Translations under genes and position numbers: made by a program
Shown here: positions 26,440 through 33,867 of the stretch, piece after piece
How positions within the stretch are numbered: the first letter of the stretch is position 1
Layout: each line of letters starts with the position of its first letter
Assembly: GCA_963677625.2 (NCBI GenBank)
Contig: CAXXSW010000002.1
Span: 372,001-436,000 of the forward strand
DNA from: UBA1351 sp963677625
GTDB lineage: Bacteria > Bacillota > Clostridia > Lachnospirales > Vallitaleaceae
Length of the DNA stretch: 64,000 nt
Reading direction: 5' to 3'
The notes under the pieces: generated by a model
Database searches by the model: none
What the model was told of the DNA's origin: nothing
What the model saw: the letters and a program-made list of their open reading frames with translations, nothing else

Positions 26440-27758
26440 GAAGAATACCTCTTACCTGATTCTCTCAGTCTCATTTCAAGAGCCTTTTTCTCAAGTTCAT
26501 CATAGTCATAAGAACGTTGGTTATAGCCGTTAAAACTATTGTTCTTCTTAACCCCTTGCTGGTTGTTGAAGTTTTTAGGAGGACGTTTGGTATCCAGATC
26601 TCTAATATCTTCAAGGGTTCTTACATGCTCTCTATGCCATGTATTTAAAATAGAATCTGTATAGCGCATTTCAGCTTTGTTAATCTGTGTTATGGTGCGC
26701 TGACAAGCTTCTACAATGATGTCAGTATCAAATTGATAGTCGTTTAGCCATTTGTCCATAAGTTGGATTTGGTTAGGAGTCGGACTTCTGTCCGTTATAC
26801 CGTAAGCTTTTAGGATTACAAAATATGATTTTTGATAGGTCTCTGTTCTGACTTTGGCTTTTTCGATAGTATTGATACCATTGTCAGCCCAGTCAATAGC
26901 CACTTTTTCAATATAGCGCATATTTCTGTGGTCGTTATCGACGCAGTATTCAATCATGAGTTCAACAACATCAATTGGAAGGCCAAGCCAGTCATTGAAA
27001 CTGATAATGGTTTTAACTTCTGTTGCCGATAGAGTCTTGCCAAGATATTTCTGTGTAATATAGAGGAGTTGGTTAAAGTCATCTCGCTCTGCAAAACCGG
27101 CAATTTCCTTATTGGTATAGTCTGGTTTGCTGCTTATTACCTTTAAGTGACTGCTGTCAGGCCTAGTAGTAGATTTACCGTTATAATCAGAATCGCCTAT
27201 ATTTAAGTCTTTGCGACTGGGTGTTCCAGAATGATTCGGCGTAGTATGTATAGTTGAATTATATCCATGTGTATGTGAATCGTATGGTTGAGCTTGACTA
27301 TATTCCTGTCTATTATTATAGTGCCCATTGTTTTCACCCATTTGTGATGAAGGCATATTAGATGAATAGGAATCATCGCCATAAGCAGAAGGATAATCAT
27401 CACCGGAAGGATGACGGTAATCAGGAGTTATTGAACGATTTGTGGGTTCAGGACTGATAGGATCCATGTGGGTGAAATGAATTTCAGCCAATTGATTATT
27501 ATTGAAAGTAAGGGTTAGTAGTCCATCTTGTTGAAAGTACTTCAGTGCTCTAAGAATATCTGATTCAGTCATCATAAGATGATCGGCAATATGCCCTAGA
27601 TTAAAGTCTAGTTGACCAATTGACATATAACGAAGTAATACCAAATAAACTTTTATGAATTCGCCATTTGCTTTTTGCATATAGCGGTCAATAAAGAAAT
27701 TGGGAACTAGTGTATAGGGAATGAAGTTATGTGGACGTAAAATGACATTGTTGCTCAT
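26436..27758 (-). CDS. DnaD-domain replication initiation protein
   Basis: DnaD/DnaB-type primosomal protein, 440 aa. An N-terminal winged-helix region (about 1-110, PNFFIDRYM ... LTMTESDILRALKYF) is followed by a low-complexity linker rich in Ser, Tyr, His, Asn and Asp (about 115-210) and two DnaD_B-type domains (about 225-300 and 305-385; the second contains YGITDRSPTPNQIQLMDKWL). The start at 27758 gives MSNNVILRP and follows AGAAGG; the longer frame to 27809 lacks a site. Co-transcribed with the dnaI-like gene. Confidence 0.88.
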   Translation of the reverse strand: MSNNVILRPHNFIPYTLVPNFFIDRYMQKANGEFIKVYLVLLRYMSIGQLDFNLGHIADHLMMTESDILRALKYFQQDGLLTLTFNNNQLAEIHFTHMDPISPEPTNRSITPDYRHPSGDDYPSAYGDDSYSSNMPSSQMGENNGHYNNRQEYSQAQPYDSHTHGYNSTIHTTPNHSGTPSRKDLNIGDSDYNGKSTTRPDSSHLKVISSKPDYTNKEIAGFAERDDFNQLLYITQKYLGKTLSATEVKTIISFNDWLGLPIDVVELMIEYCVDNDHRNMRYIEKVAIDWADNGINTIEKAKVRTETYQKSYFVILKAYGITDRSPTPNQIQLMDKWLNDYQFDTDIIVEACQRTITQINKAEMRYTDSILNTWHREHVRTLEDIRDLDTKRPPKNFNNQQGVKKNNSFNGYNQRSYDYDELEKKALEMRLRESGKRYSS

Positions 27759-27876
27759 ACTCTTACCTTCTTCTATAAAATATGTTATAACCTCTCTGTA
27801 GCAAACCATAAATCTTTTATGTATGATTAAATATCTGTTCTAAAATCTTCTTATATGATTTGTGGGGCTTGATGCA

Positions 27877-27885
27877 ATTATAGCA
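27877..27885 (-). promoter_or_regulatory. Extended -10 promoter of dnaD-dnaI operon
   Basis: Minus strand TGCTATAAT: TG at 27885-27884 and TATAAT at 27882-27877. A weak TTAAAG lies 17 bp upstream. The DnaA-box array lies about 95-135 bp further upstream. Confidence 0.5.
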
Positions 27886-27977
27886 TATATAAAGGTTCAC
27901 TTTAAGGTCGAAAAATTGTTGGTGTATGTTATCTTTTTGTAACATTCTACTCATATGTCATAAAAAAAGAAGATTTA

Positions 27978-28015
27978 TGTGCATAAGTGTGGATAAGTGT
28001 GGACAATGTGGATAA
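27978..28015 (-). promoter_or_regulatory. Tandem array of four DnaA-box-like sites
   Basis: Four 9-mers in one orientation: TGTGCATAA (27978), TGTGGATAA (27988), TGTGGACAA (27998), TGTGGATAA (28007). On the minus strand these read TTATGCACA, TTATCCACA, TTGTCCACA and TTATCCACA. Two are perfect DnaA boxes and one fits TTATNCACA. Start-to-start spacing is 10, 10 and 9 bp, close to one helical turn. Confidence 0.7.
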
Positions 28016-28090
28016 ATGCCCTAAAAGTAAACCTTGACAGATGAAGAATTAAGGTTCTTCCCAAAAAATCGGTTTTCAAGTTTTTTTATA

Positions 28091-28138
28091 AAAAAGAGAT
28101 GGCTAAGTTATGTCAACTAATCACCGTCTCTTTTTTTA
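28091..28138 (-). terminator. Terminator of murC
   Basis: GAGATGG pairs with CCGTCTC (one G-U pair), flanked by A and T runs on both sides (AAAAAAG and CTTTTTTT), so it can work in both directions. It lies about 40 bp after the murC stop. Confidence 0.65.
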
Positions 28139-28146
28139 TCAAAATA

Positions 28147-28176
28147 TGTGTGTAACTTTGTGGATAATGTAGATAA
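28147..28176 (-). promoter_or_regulatory. Second DnaA-box-like cluster at murC 3' end
   Basis: TGTGGATAA (28159-28167) is a perfect DnaA box on the minus strand. TGTGTGTAA (28147) and TGTAGATAA (28168) are near matches in the same orientation. They lie between the murC stop codon and its terminator. Confidence 0.45.
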
Positions 28177-29556
28177 CTATTTTTTGAGGAGTAAATTCCC
28201 TATATTTGTAACGGTTCCAGCGCCCATAGTTATCAACATGTCCTTGGGCATTAATTTTTCTGACAAGAAGTCAACTATTTTTTCAAAATCGTCAATATAG
28301 ACAATATCTTTACATGAATTTCCTAAAGATTCCACAAGCATACTGGCATGAATATCACCAGGGTCTTTTTCCCTAGCAGCATATATATCCGTTATGATTA
28401 AATGGTCGCATACCCTAAGAGCTTCAATGAAGTCTTGGAAAAAGGCTTTTGTCCTCGTGTAGGTGTGAGGTTGGAAGACAACCCATAGATGATTATGTTC
28501 AATTTTTGATGCAGCTTCTAGGGTCTTGGTAATCTCTGTTGGATGGTGAGCATAGTCATCAATGACGCTGGCACCTTTATAGGAACCCTTGTATTCAAAC
28601 CGACGGTCAGTTCCTCCAAAAGCAAGAAGACCTTTTTGTATATCCTCAAAGGAGATCCCCATCGTTCTTGCTGCCGCAATTGTTGCTAATGCATTTTCAA
28701 TATTGTGGTAGCCGGTTACCATTAATTGAAAACGGCGGACATATTCTCCTTTTATTACTAAGTCAAAAGATGCAAAGCCTCGTCCGTCAAAGGTCTCGTT
28801 CTCGTAAGAGTAATAAGACTCAGCTTTCTTACCGACGGTAATAACATTCGCCTTTAGGTTTTTGGTTAACATGGCTATATTTTTGATTGTATCATTGAGA
28901 ATAAGGGTCCCTCCGGGTTTTGTATTGCCAATATAGGTCTTAAAAGAATTTTCAATGTCATCATAGTCTTTGAAAAAATCCATATGATCTTCTTCAATAT
29001 TCAATATAATAGAAATGTTCGGGAAAAATTTATGGTAGCTGTTGGTATACTCACAAGCTTCCGTAATGAAGTAATCTGATTTTCCGATACGGAAGTTTCC
29101 ACCGATGCCTTTTAAAATACCGCCTACACTAATGGTTGGGTCAAGGTGACCTTCTAGCATAATATGAGACAACATGGAAGTTGTAGTTGTCTTTCCATGA
29201 GTACCGGCAACTCCTATACTGACCTTGTATGAATCCATAATATGGCCAAGTAAAGTCCCTCGATCCATTATATCGATATTTTTTTTGATAGCTTCCTGAT
29301 ATTCAACATTGTCTTTTTTTATAGCTGCGGTATAAACCACTAAATCAATCTCGTCCTTTATATGGCTGGGATCATGTCCCTCATAGACTGTTATACCAAG
29401 GTTCTTTAAATGTTCTGTAATGGAACTTGAATGCTGGTCTGATCCATATACCTTTTTATCGTTTTGATTCAGGACCTCAGAAAGACCACTCATACTGATG
29501 CCGCCAATGCCAATAAAAAATACATGTGAATATTTGTCTAGAATGCTTACTTTCAT
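28177..29556 (-). CDS. murC: UDP-N-acetylmuramate-L-alanine ligase
   Basis: Cytoplasmic ligase adding L-Ala to UDP-MurNAc in peptidoglycan synthesis. The N-terminal UDP-binding domain begins FIGIGGISMSGLSEVL. The ATP loop is GVAGTHGKTTTTSML (about residues 109-123), followed by EACEYTNSYHKFFP, the substrate region YAHHPTEI and C-terminal domain FQPHTYTRTKAF. Length of 459 aa is normal. The ATG at 29556 lacks a good ribosome binding site; a perfect one sits further upstream in front of a four-codon ORF (29574-29588). Confidence 0.96.
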   Translation of the reverse strand: MKVSILDKYSHVFFIGIGGISMSGLSEVLNQNDKKVYGSDQHSSSITEHLKNLGITVYEGHDPSHIKDEIDLVVYTAAIKKDNVEYQEAIKKNIDIMDRGTLLGHIMDSYKVSIGVAGTHGKTTTTSMLSHIMLEGHLDPTISVGGILKGIGGNFRIGKSDYFITEACEYTNSYHKFFPNISIILNIEEDHMDFFKDYDDIENSFKTYIGNTKPGGTLILNDTIKNIAMLTKNLKANVITVGKKAESYYSYENETFDGRGFASFDLVIKGEYVRRFQLMVTGYHNIENALATIAAARTMGISFEDIQKGLLAFGGTDRRFEYKGSYKGASVIDDYAHHPTEITKTLEAASKIEHNHLWVVFQPHTYTRTKAFFQDFIEALRVCDHLIITDIYAAREKDPGDIHASMLVESLGNSCKDIVYIDDFEKIVDFLSEKLMPKDMLITMGAGTVTNIGNLLLKK

Positions 29557-29573
29557 ATATTTATAGCAGGGTC

Positions 29574-29603
29574 CTATTTTTGAACCACCGCTCTTCCTCC
29601 TTT
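29574..29603 (-). promoter_or_regulatory. Micro-ORF with strong Shine-Dalgarno in murC leader
   Basis: Minus strand AAAGGAGG (29603-29596), 7 nt, then GTG GTT CAA AAA TAG (29588-29574). The stop is 17 nt before the murC ATG. It could deliver ribosomes to murC by coupling, or mark a lost longer start. Seen once, function inferred. Confidence 0.35.
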
Positions 29604-29665
29604 GACTGAGATTAATTTGGAATGATTTTCTTCTATATTATTGCAATCATAACTATATCAAAATT

Positions 29666-29693
29666 ATTATACAGGATGTAGACTACTTTGCAA
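29666..29693 (-). promoter_or_regulatory. Promoter of murC
   Basis: Minus strand: TTGCAA (29693-29688), 16-bp spacer, TATAAT (29671-29666), giving a leader of about 100 nt. Confidence 0.55.
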
Positions 29694-29717
29694 AGCTCAT
29701 TGACAATAAATAAGGAT

Positions 29718-29761
29718 AAAACCGAACGTTTATTTGAAATGAGGTATTAATATTCGCAATT
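29718..29761 (+). promoter_or_regulatory. Two inverted PurBoxes in front of purR
   Basis: AAAACCGAACGTT (29718-29730) matches the PurBox core CCGAAC. On the opposite strand AATTGCGAATATT (29761-29749) matches 11 of 13 positions of the AWWWCCGAACWWT pattern. The 18-bp gap is close to the 16-17 bp known for PurR operators. The second box lies next to the -35 region of the -10 at 29778. Confidence 0.7.
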
Positions 29762-29777
29762 TAAAGCCCTTTATAGT

Positions 29778-29783
29778 ATAATA
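29778..29783 (+). promoter_or_regulatory. -10 element of purR promoter
   Basis: A perfect TATAAT 25 bp before the purR ATG. The -35 region is weak and abuts the second PurBox. Confidence 0.5.
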
Positions 29784-29807
29784 TAGAAAAGATTTGAAGG
29801 AGTTCCT

Positions 29808-30626
29808 ATGAAAAAATTATCAAAAAGTCAACGCTTAAGTTTAATAACAAAAATCTTGGTGGATCATCCATATAAGTTATATACATTACATCATTTTAGT
29901 GAAATGTTTGACTGTGCCAAGTCAACCCTTAGTGAAGATATTAATTCTATTGAAGAAGGTTTTAAACTTATGGGTGAAGGCGAAATCGTTTCTGTATCTG
30001 GAGCGGCAGGTGGTGTTTACTTTGCTCCAATTTATAATAAGAAACAGATCAATCAAGTGAAGGAAGATATATGTGAGCAGTTGAATGATTATTCCAGGGT
30101 GATTCCAGGTGGATTTGTTTATATGAACGACCTCTTTTTTGATACAGGTATGTTAAAGCGTATGGCTAGATGTATCGTTACTAAGTTTGTTGATAAGTCG
30201 ATAGACTATGTTGTGACTATTGAAACAAAAGGTATTCCTTTGGCTATGAGTATAGCGCAAGAGATGAATGTTCCTGTAGCAGTTATTCGTAAATCGGCGA
30301 GACTGTCAGAGGGAACGACTATGCAGATGAATTATGTAACAGGAAGCTTGAGAACTATTAAAACTATGGCCTTGCCACTTCGGTCTATTAAGAGAGCTTC
30401 CAAACTCCTTCTTGTTGACGATTTTATGAAGGCAGGTGGAACGGCAAAGGGTATCATTGATTTAGTTAGTGAGTTTGATGCAGAAGTTGTGGGTGTGGCT
30501 GTTGTTTTGGCGACAAAAGAACCTAAGGAAAAACTGGTTAAGGATTATTACACTTTAGTTGAGTACGATGGCGTTGATGACGAAAATATGACGATTCGTA
30601 TCAAACCCAGTCAAGATACTTATTGA
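29808..30626 (+). CDS. purR: Pur operon repressor PurR
   Basis: Repressor of purine genes that responds to PRPP. The N-terminal winged helix (KKLSKSQRLSLITKILVDHP, then FDCAKSTLSEDI) precedes a phosphoribosyltransferase-like domain with the PRPP motif LLVDDFMKAGGTAKG (about residues 203-217). Length of 272 aa is typical. GAAGGAG supports the ATG. Two PurBoxes upstream suggest autoregulation. In Bacillus, purR lies next to spoVG-glmU-prs; here glgCD and an insertion sequence lie between. Confidence 0.95.
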   Translation: MKKLSKSQRLSLITKILVDHPYKLYTLHHFSEMFDCAKSTLSEDINSIEEGFKLMGEGEIVSVSGAAGGVYFAPIYNKKQINQVKEDICEQLNDYSRVIPGGFVYMNDLFFDTGMLKRMARCIVTKFVDKSIDYVVTIETKGIPLAMSIAQEMNVPVAVIRKSARLSEGTTMQMNYVTGSLRTIKTMALPLRSIKRASKLLLVDDFMKAGGTAKGIIDLVSEFDAEVVGVAVVLATKEPKEKLVKDYYTLVEYDGVDDENMTIRIKPSQDTY

Positions 30627-30637
30627 TTATAGGTAGT

Positions 30638-30646
30638 AGCTTTTGC
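30638..30646 (+). repeat. Left target-site duplication of the insertion sequence
   Basis: AGCTTTTGC, repeated exactly at 32320-32328. Its 9-bp length is the duplication size known for ISLre2-family elements. Confidence 0.85.
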
Positions 30647-30681
30647 GTTAGCGTAAAGTTATCGTCGGAAAAGAAAAAATA

Positions 30682-30756
30682 AAGAAAACACCTAAGTTGT
30701 GATATTATAAGTTTTGCCTAGAAACAAATAATACATAACAGGAAAGGTGTTTTCTT
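30682..30756 (+). promoter_or_regulatory. Inverted repeat able to hide the transposase ribosome binding site
   Basis: AAGAAAACACCT (30682-30693) is perfectly complementary to AGGTGTTTTCTT (30745-30756), which contains the Shine-Dalgarno sequence and ends at the ATG. An extended -10 (TGATATTAT, 30700-30708) lies between the arms, so only read-through RNA from outside the element would include both arms. Confidence 0.55.
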
Positions 30757-32229
30757 ATGCATAACAGTATACAACACTTCATGGACAGAGGGATACAAAA
30801 TATTGAAAAAATAGTAAAAAGTTTTATTAGTGATGAAAAAATGGATATTGGAGAGTTGGTTCTAGAGCTGAACAAACCACTACAGGAGTTGCAAAGGGCT
30901 ATTATTAAAGAAACGATTGAAGAGATCGATGGAGTGTATCGAAGATCCAGTTATAGAAAAGACAGATACGTTATTGAACGCTCGAATGATGAAAATTCTT
31001 TTACCAGTACGTGCGGGGTAATAACATACAAACGAACGTACTTTGAAGATAAGAAAACCGGCGAGTGCATACATCTAGCAGATAAAGCATGTGGCATTAC
31101 GAAGAAGATGAGGAAAAGTGATGATGTAGTTGCTAAAGGACTAGAACATGTTATTGATAGCAGCTATAGAATTAGTGGAGAGAATGCAACAGTAACCGAT
31201 GACATCATTAGTAAACAAGCGATTATGAGGGATGTACACACACTGGAAATACCAGTAATTATTCCTAAAAACAAAGAAAAGAAGAAGATAAAAGCACTCT
31301 ACATAAATGCAGATGAAGATCATGTGTCGCTCCAGTTCAACAAGAAAAAAGGTGACCTCAGAGTAAATGAATATGGCAGGAAGTCCAATACAGTAGAACC
31401 AAGGTTGGCCTGTATATTTGAAGGAATAGAGAAAGAAAGTCCAAACAGTAAACGAAATATACTAAGGAACAAACATTACTTTTGTGGAGTGTATAAAAAG
31501 AGTGAAGATATTTGGTTAGAAGTGCTAGAATATATAGGTGCTGTTTATGATGAAGAATACTTGGAAAGCATCTATATCATGGGAGATGGAGCATCTTGGA
31601 TCAAAGCAGGAGTTGATGTATTAGGTTCAAAATGTTGTTTTGTGTTAGATAAATTCCACTTGAATCAATCGATAATGAGAGCAGTTGGACATTTAGGAGA
31701 TTTAGTTTCAGATGCAAGAACAGCAGTTTATGACGGAATCAGTATGGAAGATTTTACAATCATAGATAAAGTGTTAGAGATAGCTACATCTTTAGCGGAA
31801 AGTGATCAGAAAAGAGAACAAATCAGAAGAACAAAAGTGTACATAAGGAATCATTGGGATGCCATAGTCAGACCAAACAATGATGAATTAGCACGAATGG
31901 GATGCAGCGCTGAAGGGCAAGTTAGTCACATATTAGCAAGTAGATTAAGCAGTCGGCCGTTAGGGTGGTCGGCAAAAGGTGCGTCACAGATGGCAAAATT
32001 AAGAGCCTATTCAGCCAATAAAGGAAATATATATGACTTGCTGAAATATCGTGTCGAAAAGCAAGAGCGAGAGATACAAGACGAAATAAGAAGAGCACTT
32101 GATCAACAGATAAAAAAGAAACAGAAAAAGTATACAGATGTTTGGAATAGTGATACAGTTGCAGGAAGTTTAGGAAAAGTCGATGGAATGTATTGCCTAA
32201 CAAAAAAACTAAGAGGTATCTGCGGATAA
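30757..32229 (+). CDS. ISLre2-family (UPF0236) transposase
   Basis: A 490-aa transposase that appears intact. Candidate acidic catalytic residues occur in YINADEDHV (about residue 187), IYIMGDGASW (about 277) and CSAEGQVSHILASRLSSRP (about 385). The conserved DKFHLNQSI segment follows the second. GGAAAGG precedes the ATG. The gene is the only cargo of the element. No frameshift or internal stop is seen, so the element may be active. Confidence 0.92.
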   Translation: MHNSIQHFMDRGIQNIEKIVKSFISDEKMDIGELVLELNKPLQELQRAIIKETIEEIDGVYRRSSYRKDRYVIERSNDENSFTSTCGVITYKRTYFEDKKTGECIHLADKACGITKKMRKSDDVVAKGLEHVIDSSYRISGENATVTDDIISKQAIMRDVHTLEIPVIIPKNKEKKKIKALYINADEDHVSLQFNKKKGDLRVNEYGRKSNTVEPRLACIFEGIEKESPNSKRNILRNKHYFCGVYKKSEDIWLEVLEYIGAVYDEEYLESIYIMGDGASWIKAGVDVLGSKCCFVLDKFHLNQSIMRAVGHLGDLVSDARTAVYDGISMEDFTIIDKVLEIATSLAESDQKREQIRRTKVYIRNHWDAIVRPNNDELARMGCSAEGQVSHILASRLSSRPLGWSAKGASQMAKLRAYSANKGNIYDLLKYRVEKQEREIQDEIRRALDQQIKKKQKKYTDVWNSDTVAGSLGKVDGMYCLTKKLRGICG

Positions 32230-32319
32230 AAGTATGCTATACTAACCGAAGAACAATTCTTATAAATTCACAGAGGGATAATTCTATCTTTCTTTTTCCG
32301 ACGATAAATTAACGCGACC

Positions 32320-32328
32320 AGCTTTTGC
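32320..32328 (+). repeat. Right target-site duplication of the insertion sequence
   Basis: AGCTTTTGC, identical to 30638-30646. Confidence 0.85.
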
Positions 32329-32355
32329 CTTTACAAAGGAATCATGATATAAGTA

Positions 32356-32384
32356 TTGATAGGGAAGCGAGTATAAGTTATAAT
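32356..32384 (+). promoter_or_regulatory. Strong promoter of glgCD
   Basis: TTGATA (32356-32361), 17-bp spacer, TATAAT (32379-32384). It predicts a start near 32391 and a leader of about 200 nt before glgC. Confidence 0.7.
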
Positions 32385-32423
32385 TAGAAAAGAGAATGGG
32401 TTGTAATGATAATTATGATAAAG

Positions 32424-32506
32424 ACTTAGGCTTTATGTCTTGCATTCAAGACAGAAGAAGCCATATTTTACAATGGGACGGGGTGTTAATGCTTTGTCTT
32501 TTTTTT
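32424..32506 (+). promoter_or_regulatory. Attenuator-like leader of glgC
   Basis: Hairpin 1 pairs GGCTT (32429-32433) with AAGCC (32458-32462) and TGTCTTG (32436-32442) with CAAGACA (32447-32453). A terminator follows: GACGGGG (32477-32483) with CTTTGTC (32492-32498, three G-U pairs) and a run of eight T. The terminator 3' arm GCTTTGTCTT (32491-32500) can instead pair with AAGACA and AAGC of hairpin 1, so exclusive folds are possible. No known riboswitch class was recognised. Confidence 0.5.
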
Positions 32507-32589
32507 GTAAATAATAATAGTTTATCATCCAATATGTAAGTTTTATGATATGCTATTCATAGCATTGATGATGTATGAAGGGAGGAAAC

Positions 32590-33867
32590 ATGAGTAGAAA
32601 AGAAATGATTGCTATGCTACTTGCCGGCGGGCAGGGAAGTCGGTTAGGTATTCTAACCAATGGCAATGCAAAACCAGCCGTATCCTTCGGTGGTAAGTAT
32701 AAGATAATTGATTTTGCTTTGAGTAACTGTATTAATTCCGGTATAGATACCGTTGGGGTATTGACCCAGTATGAACCTCTTAGACTAAACCGTCACATAG
32801 GTATAGGTATTCCTTGGGACCTTGATAAAAATTTTGGTGGTGTAACAGTTTTGCCGCCTTATGTCAGTCGTGAAAATGAAGCATGGTATTCAGGAACAGC
32901 CAACGCTATATACCAAAATATTCCTTTTGTTGATTATTACGATCCTGAATATGTTCTGATATTATCAGGTGATCATATATATAAAATGGATTATGAAATG
33001 ATGTTGAATCACCACAAAGAACAAAATGCTGATGTAAGTATTGCAGTTATGAAAGTTCCTATGGATGAGGCTCATCGTTTTGGTATCATGAATACGGATG
33101 ATACAGGAAAAATTATTGAGTTCCAGGAGAAGCCGGAAGTACCAAAAAATGATCTTGCCTCTATGGGGATTTACATCTTTAAATGGAAGGTTTTAAAGGA
33201 TGCTTTAATCAAAGCGGAGAAAAACCATATGAATTCAGATTTTGGCAAGCATGTTATTCCCTTTTGCCTAGAATGGGGTTTTCATACAGTTGTCTACGAG
33301 TTTGAAGGTTTTTGGCGTGATGTAGGAACCCTAGAATCCTACTGGCAAACGAATATGGAATTGATTAGTTTGGTTCCTGACTTTAACCTTTATGAAGCAT
33401 ATTGGAAGATTTTTACTAAAAGTGCCATTCAGCCACCTCAATACATAGCCGGAGAAGCAGTGGTTAATAAGTGTATTCTTGGTGAGGGTGCTGAAATATA
33501 CGGAGAGGTATATAATTCTGTTATCGGTTCTAATGTTACTGTTGAAGAAGGAGCTAAGATTTTTGATTCAATTATTATGAACAATGCTATCATTAAGAAA
33601 AATGCTACAATTACAAGAGGGGTTATTGCCGAGGAAGCAGTTGTAGGAGAAGGTGTTATTATAGGGGAAGGGCCTAATATTATAAATGAAGATTTCCCCA
33701 AAATATATTATTCAGGCATTTCTGTTATCGGCGATCGAACAATTGTACCAGATGGCGTTAGTATAGGTAAAAACTGTGCTTTAAATGGGCAAATGTGTGT
33801 TCAGGACTTTAAAGATATGAAATTGGAAAGCGGTAAGAACATGTTGAATGAGGAGGTGGAAGAATGA
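32590..33867 (+). CDS. glgC: Glucose-1-phosphate adenylyltransferase, catalytic subunit
   Basis: Makes ADP-glucose from ATP and glucose-1-phosphate for glycogen synthesis. The 425-aa protein begins with the nucleotidyltransferase motif LAGGQGSRLGILT and contains KPAVSFGGKYKIIDFALSN, HIYKMDYEMML, the substrate loop EFQEKPEVP and SDFGKHVIP. C-terminal left-handed beta-helix repeats end it. The ATG at 32590 follows AGGGAGG. It overlaps glgD by 4 bp (ATGA), so the two subunits are made together. The upstream leader may attenuate transcription. Confidence 0.96.
   Translation: MSRKEMIAMLLAGGQGSRLGILTNGNAKPAVSFGGKYKIIDFALSNCINSGIDTVGVLTQYEPLRLNRHIGIGIPWDLDKNFGGVTVLPPYVSRENEAWYSGTANAIYQNIPFVDYYDPEYVLILSGDHIYKMDYEMMLNHHKEQNADVSIAVMKVPMDEAHRFGIMNTDDTGKIIEFQEKPEVPKNDLASMGIYIFKWKVLKDALIKAEKNHMNSDFGKHVIPFCLEWGFHTVVYEFEGFWRDVGTLESYWQTNMELISLVPDFNLYEAYWKIFTKSAIQPPQYIAGEAVVNKCILGEGAEIYGEVYNSVIGSNVTVEEGAKIFDSIIMNNAIIKKNATITRGVIAEEAVVGEGVIIGEGPNIINEDFPKIYYSGISVIGDRTIVPDGVSIGKNCALNGQMCVQDFKDMKLESGKNMLNEEVEE

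Larger units (their letters stand above)
27759..28176. other. Intergenic region between dnaD and murC
   Basis: A 418-bp gap without a gene. From left to right it holds the dnaD leader and promoter, an AT-rich stretch, four consecutive DnaA-box-like 9-mers (27978-28015), a poorly structured stretch, the murC terminator (28091-28138) and a second group of DnaA-box-like sites (28147-28176). Confidence 0.7.
30647..32319 (+). mobile_element. Complete ISLre2-family insertion sequence
   Basis: A 1673-bp element bounded by terminal inverted repeats: the left end starting GTTAGCGTAAAG and the inverted right end starting GGTCGCGTTAAT share 18 of the first 22 bases, including TTATCGTCGG, and are then both A-rich. 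A perfect 9-bp target duplication flanks it. It carries one intact transposase gene. It sits between purR and the glgC promoter region; removing it and one duplication copy restores a short purR-glgC spacer. Confidence 0.9.

Noticed and set aside
27978..28176. Chromosomal replication origin.
   Set aside because: DnaA boxes are clustered, but dnaA, dnaN, rpmH and a clear AT-rich unwinding element with DnaA-trio are not present; reported only as a DnaA-box array.
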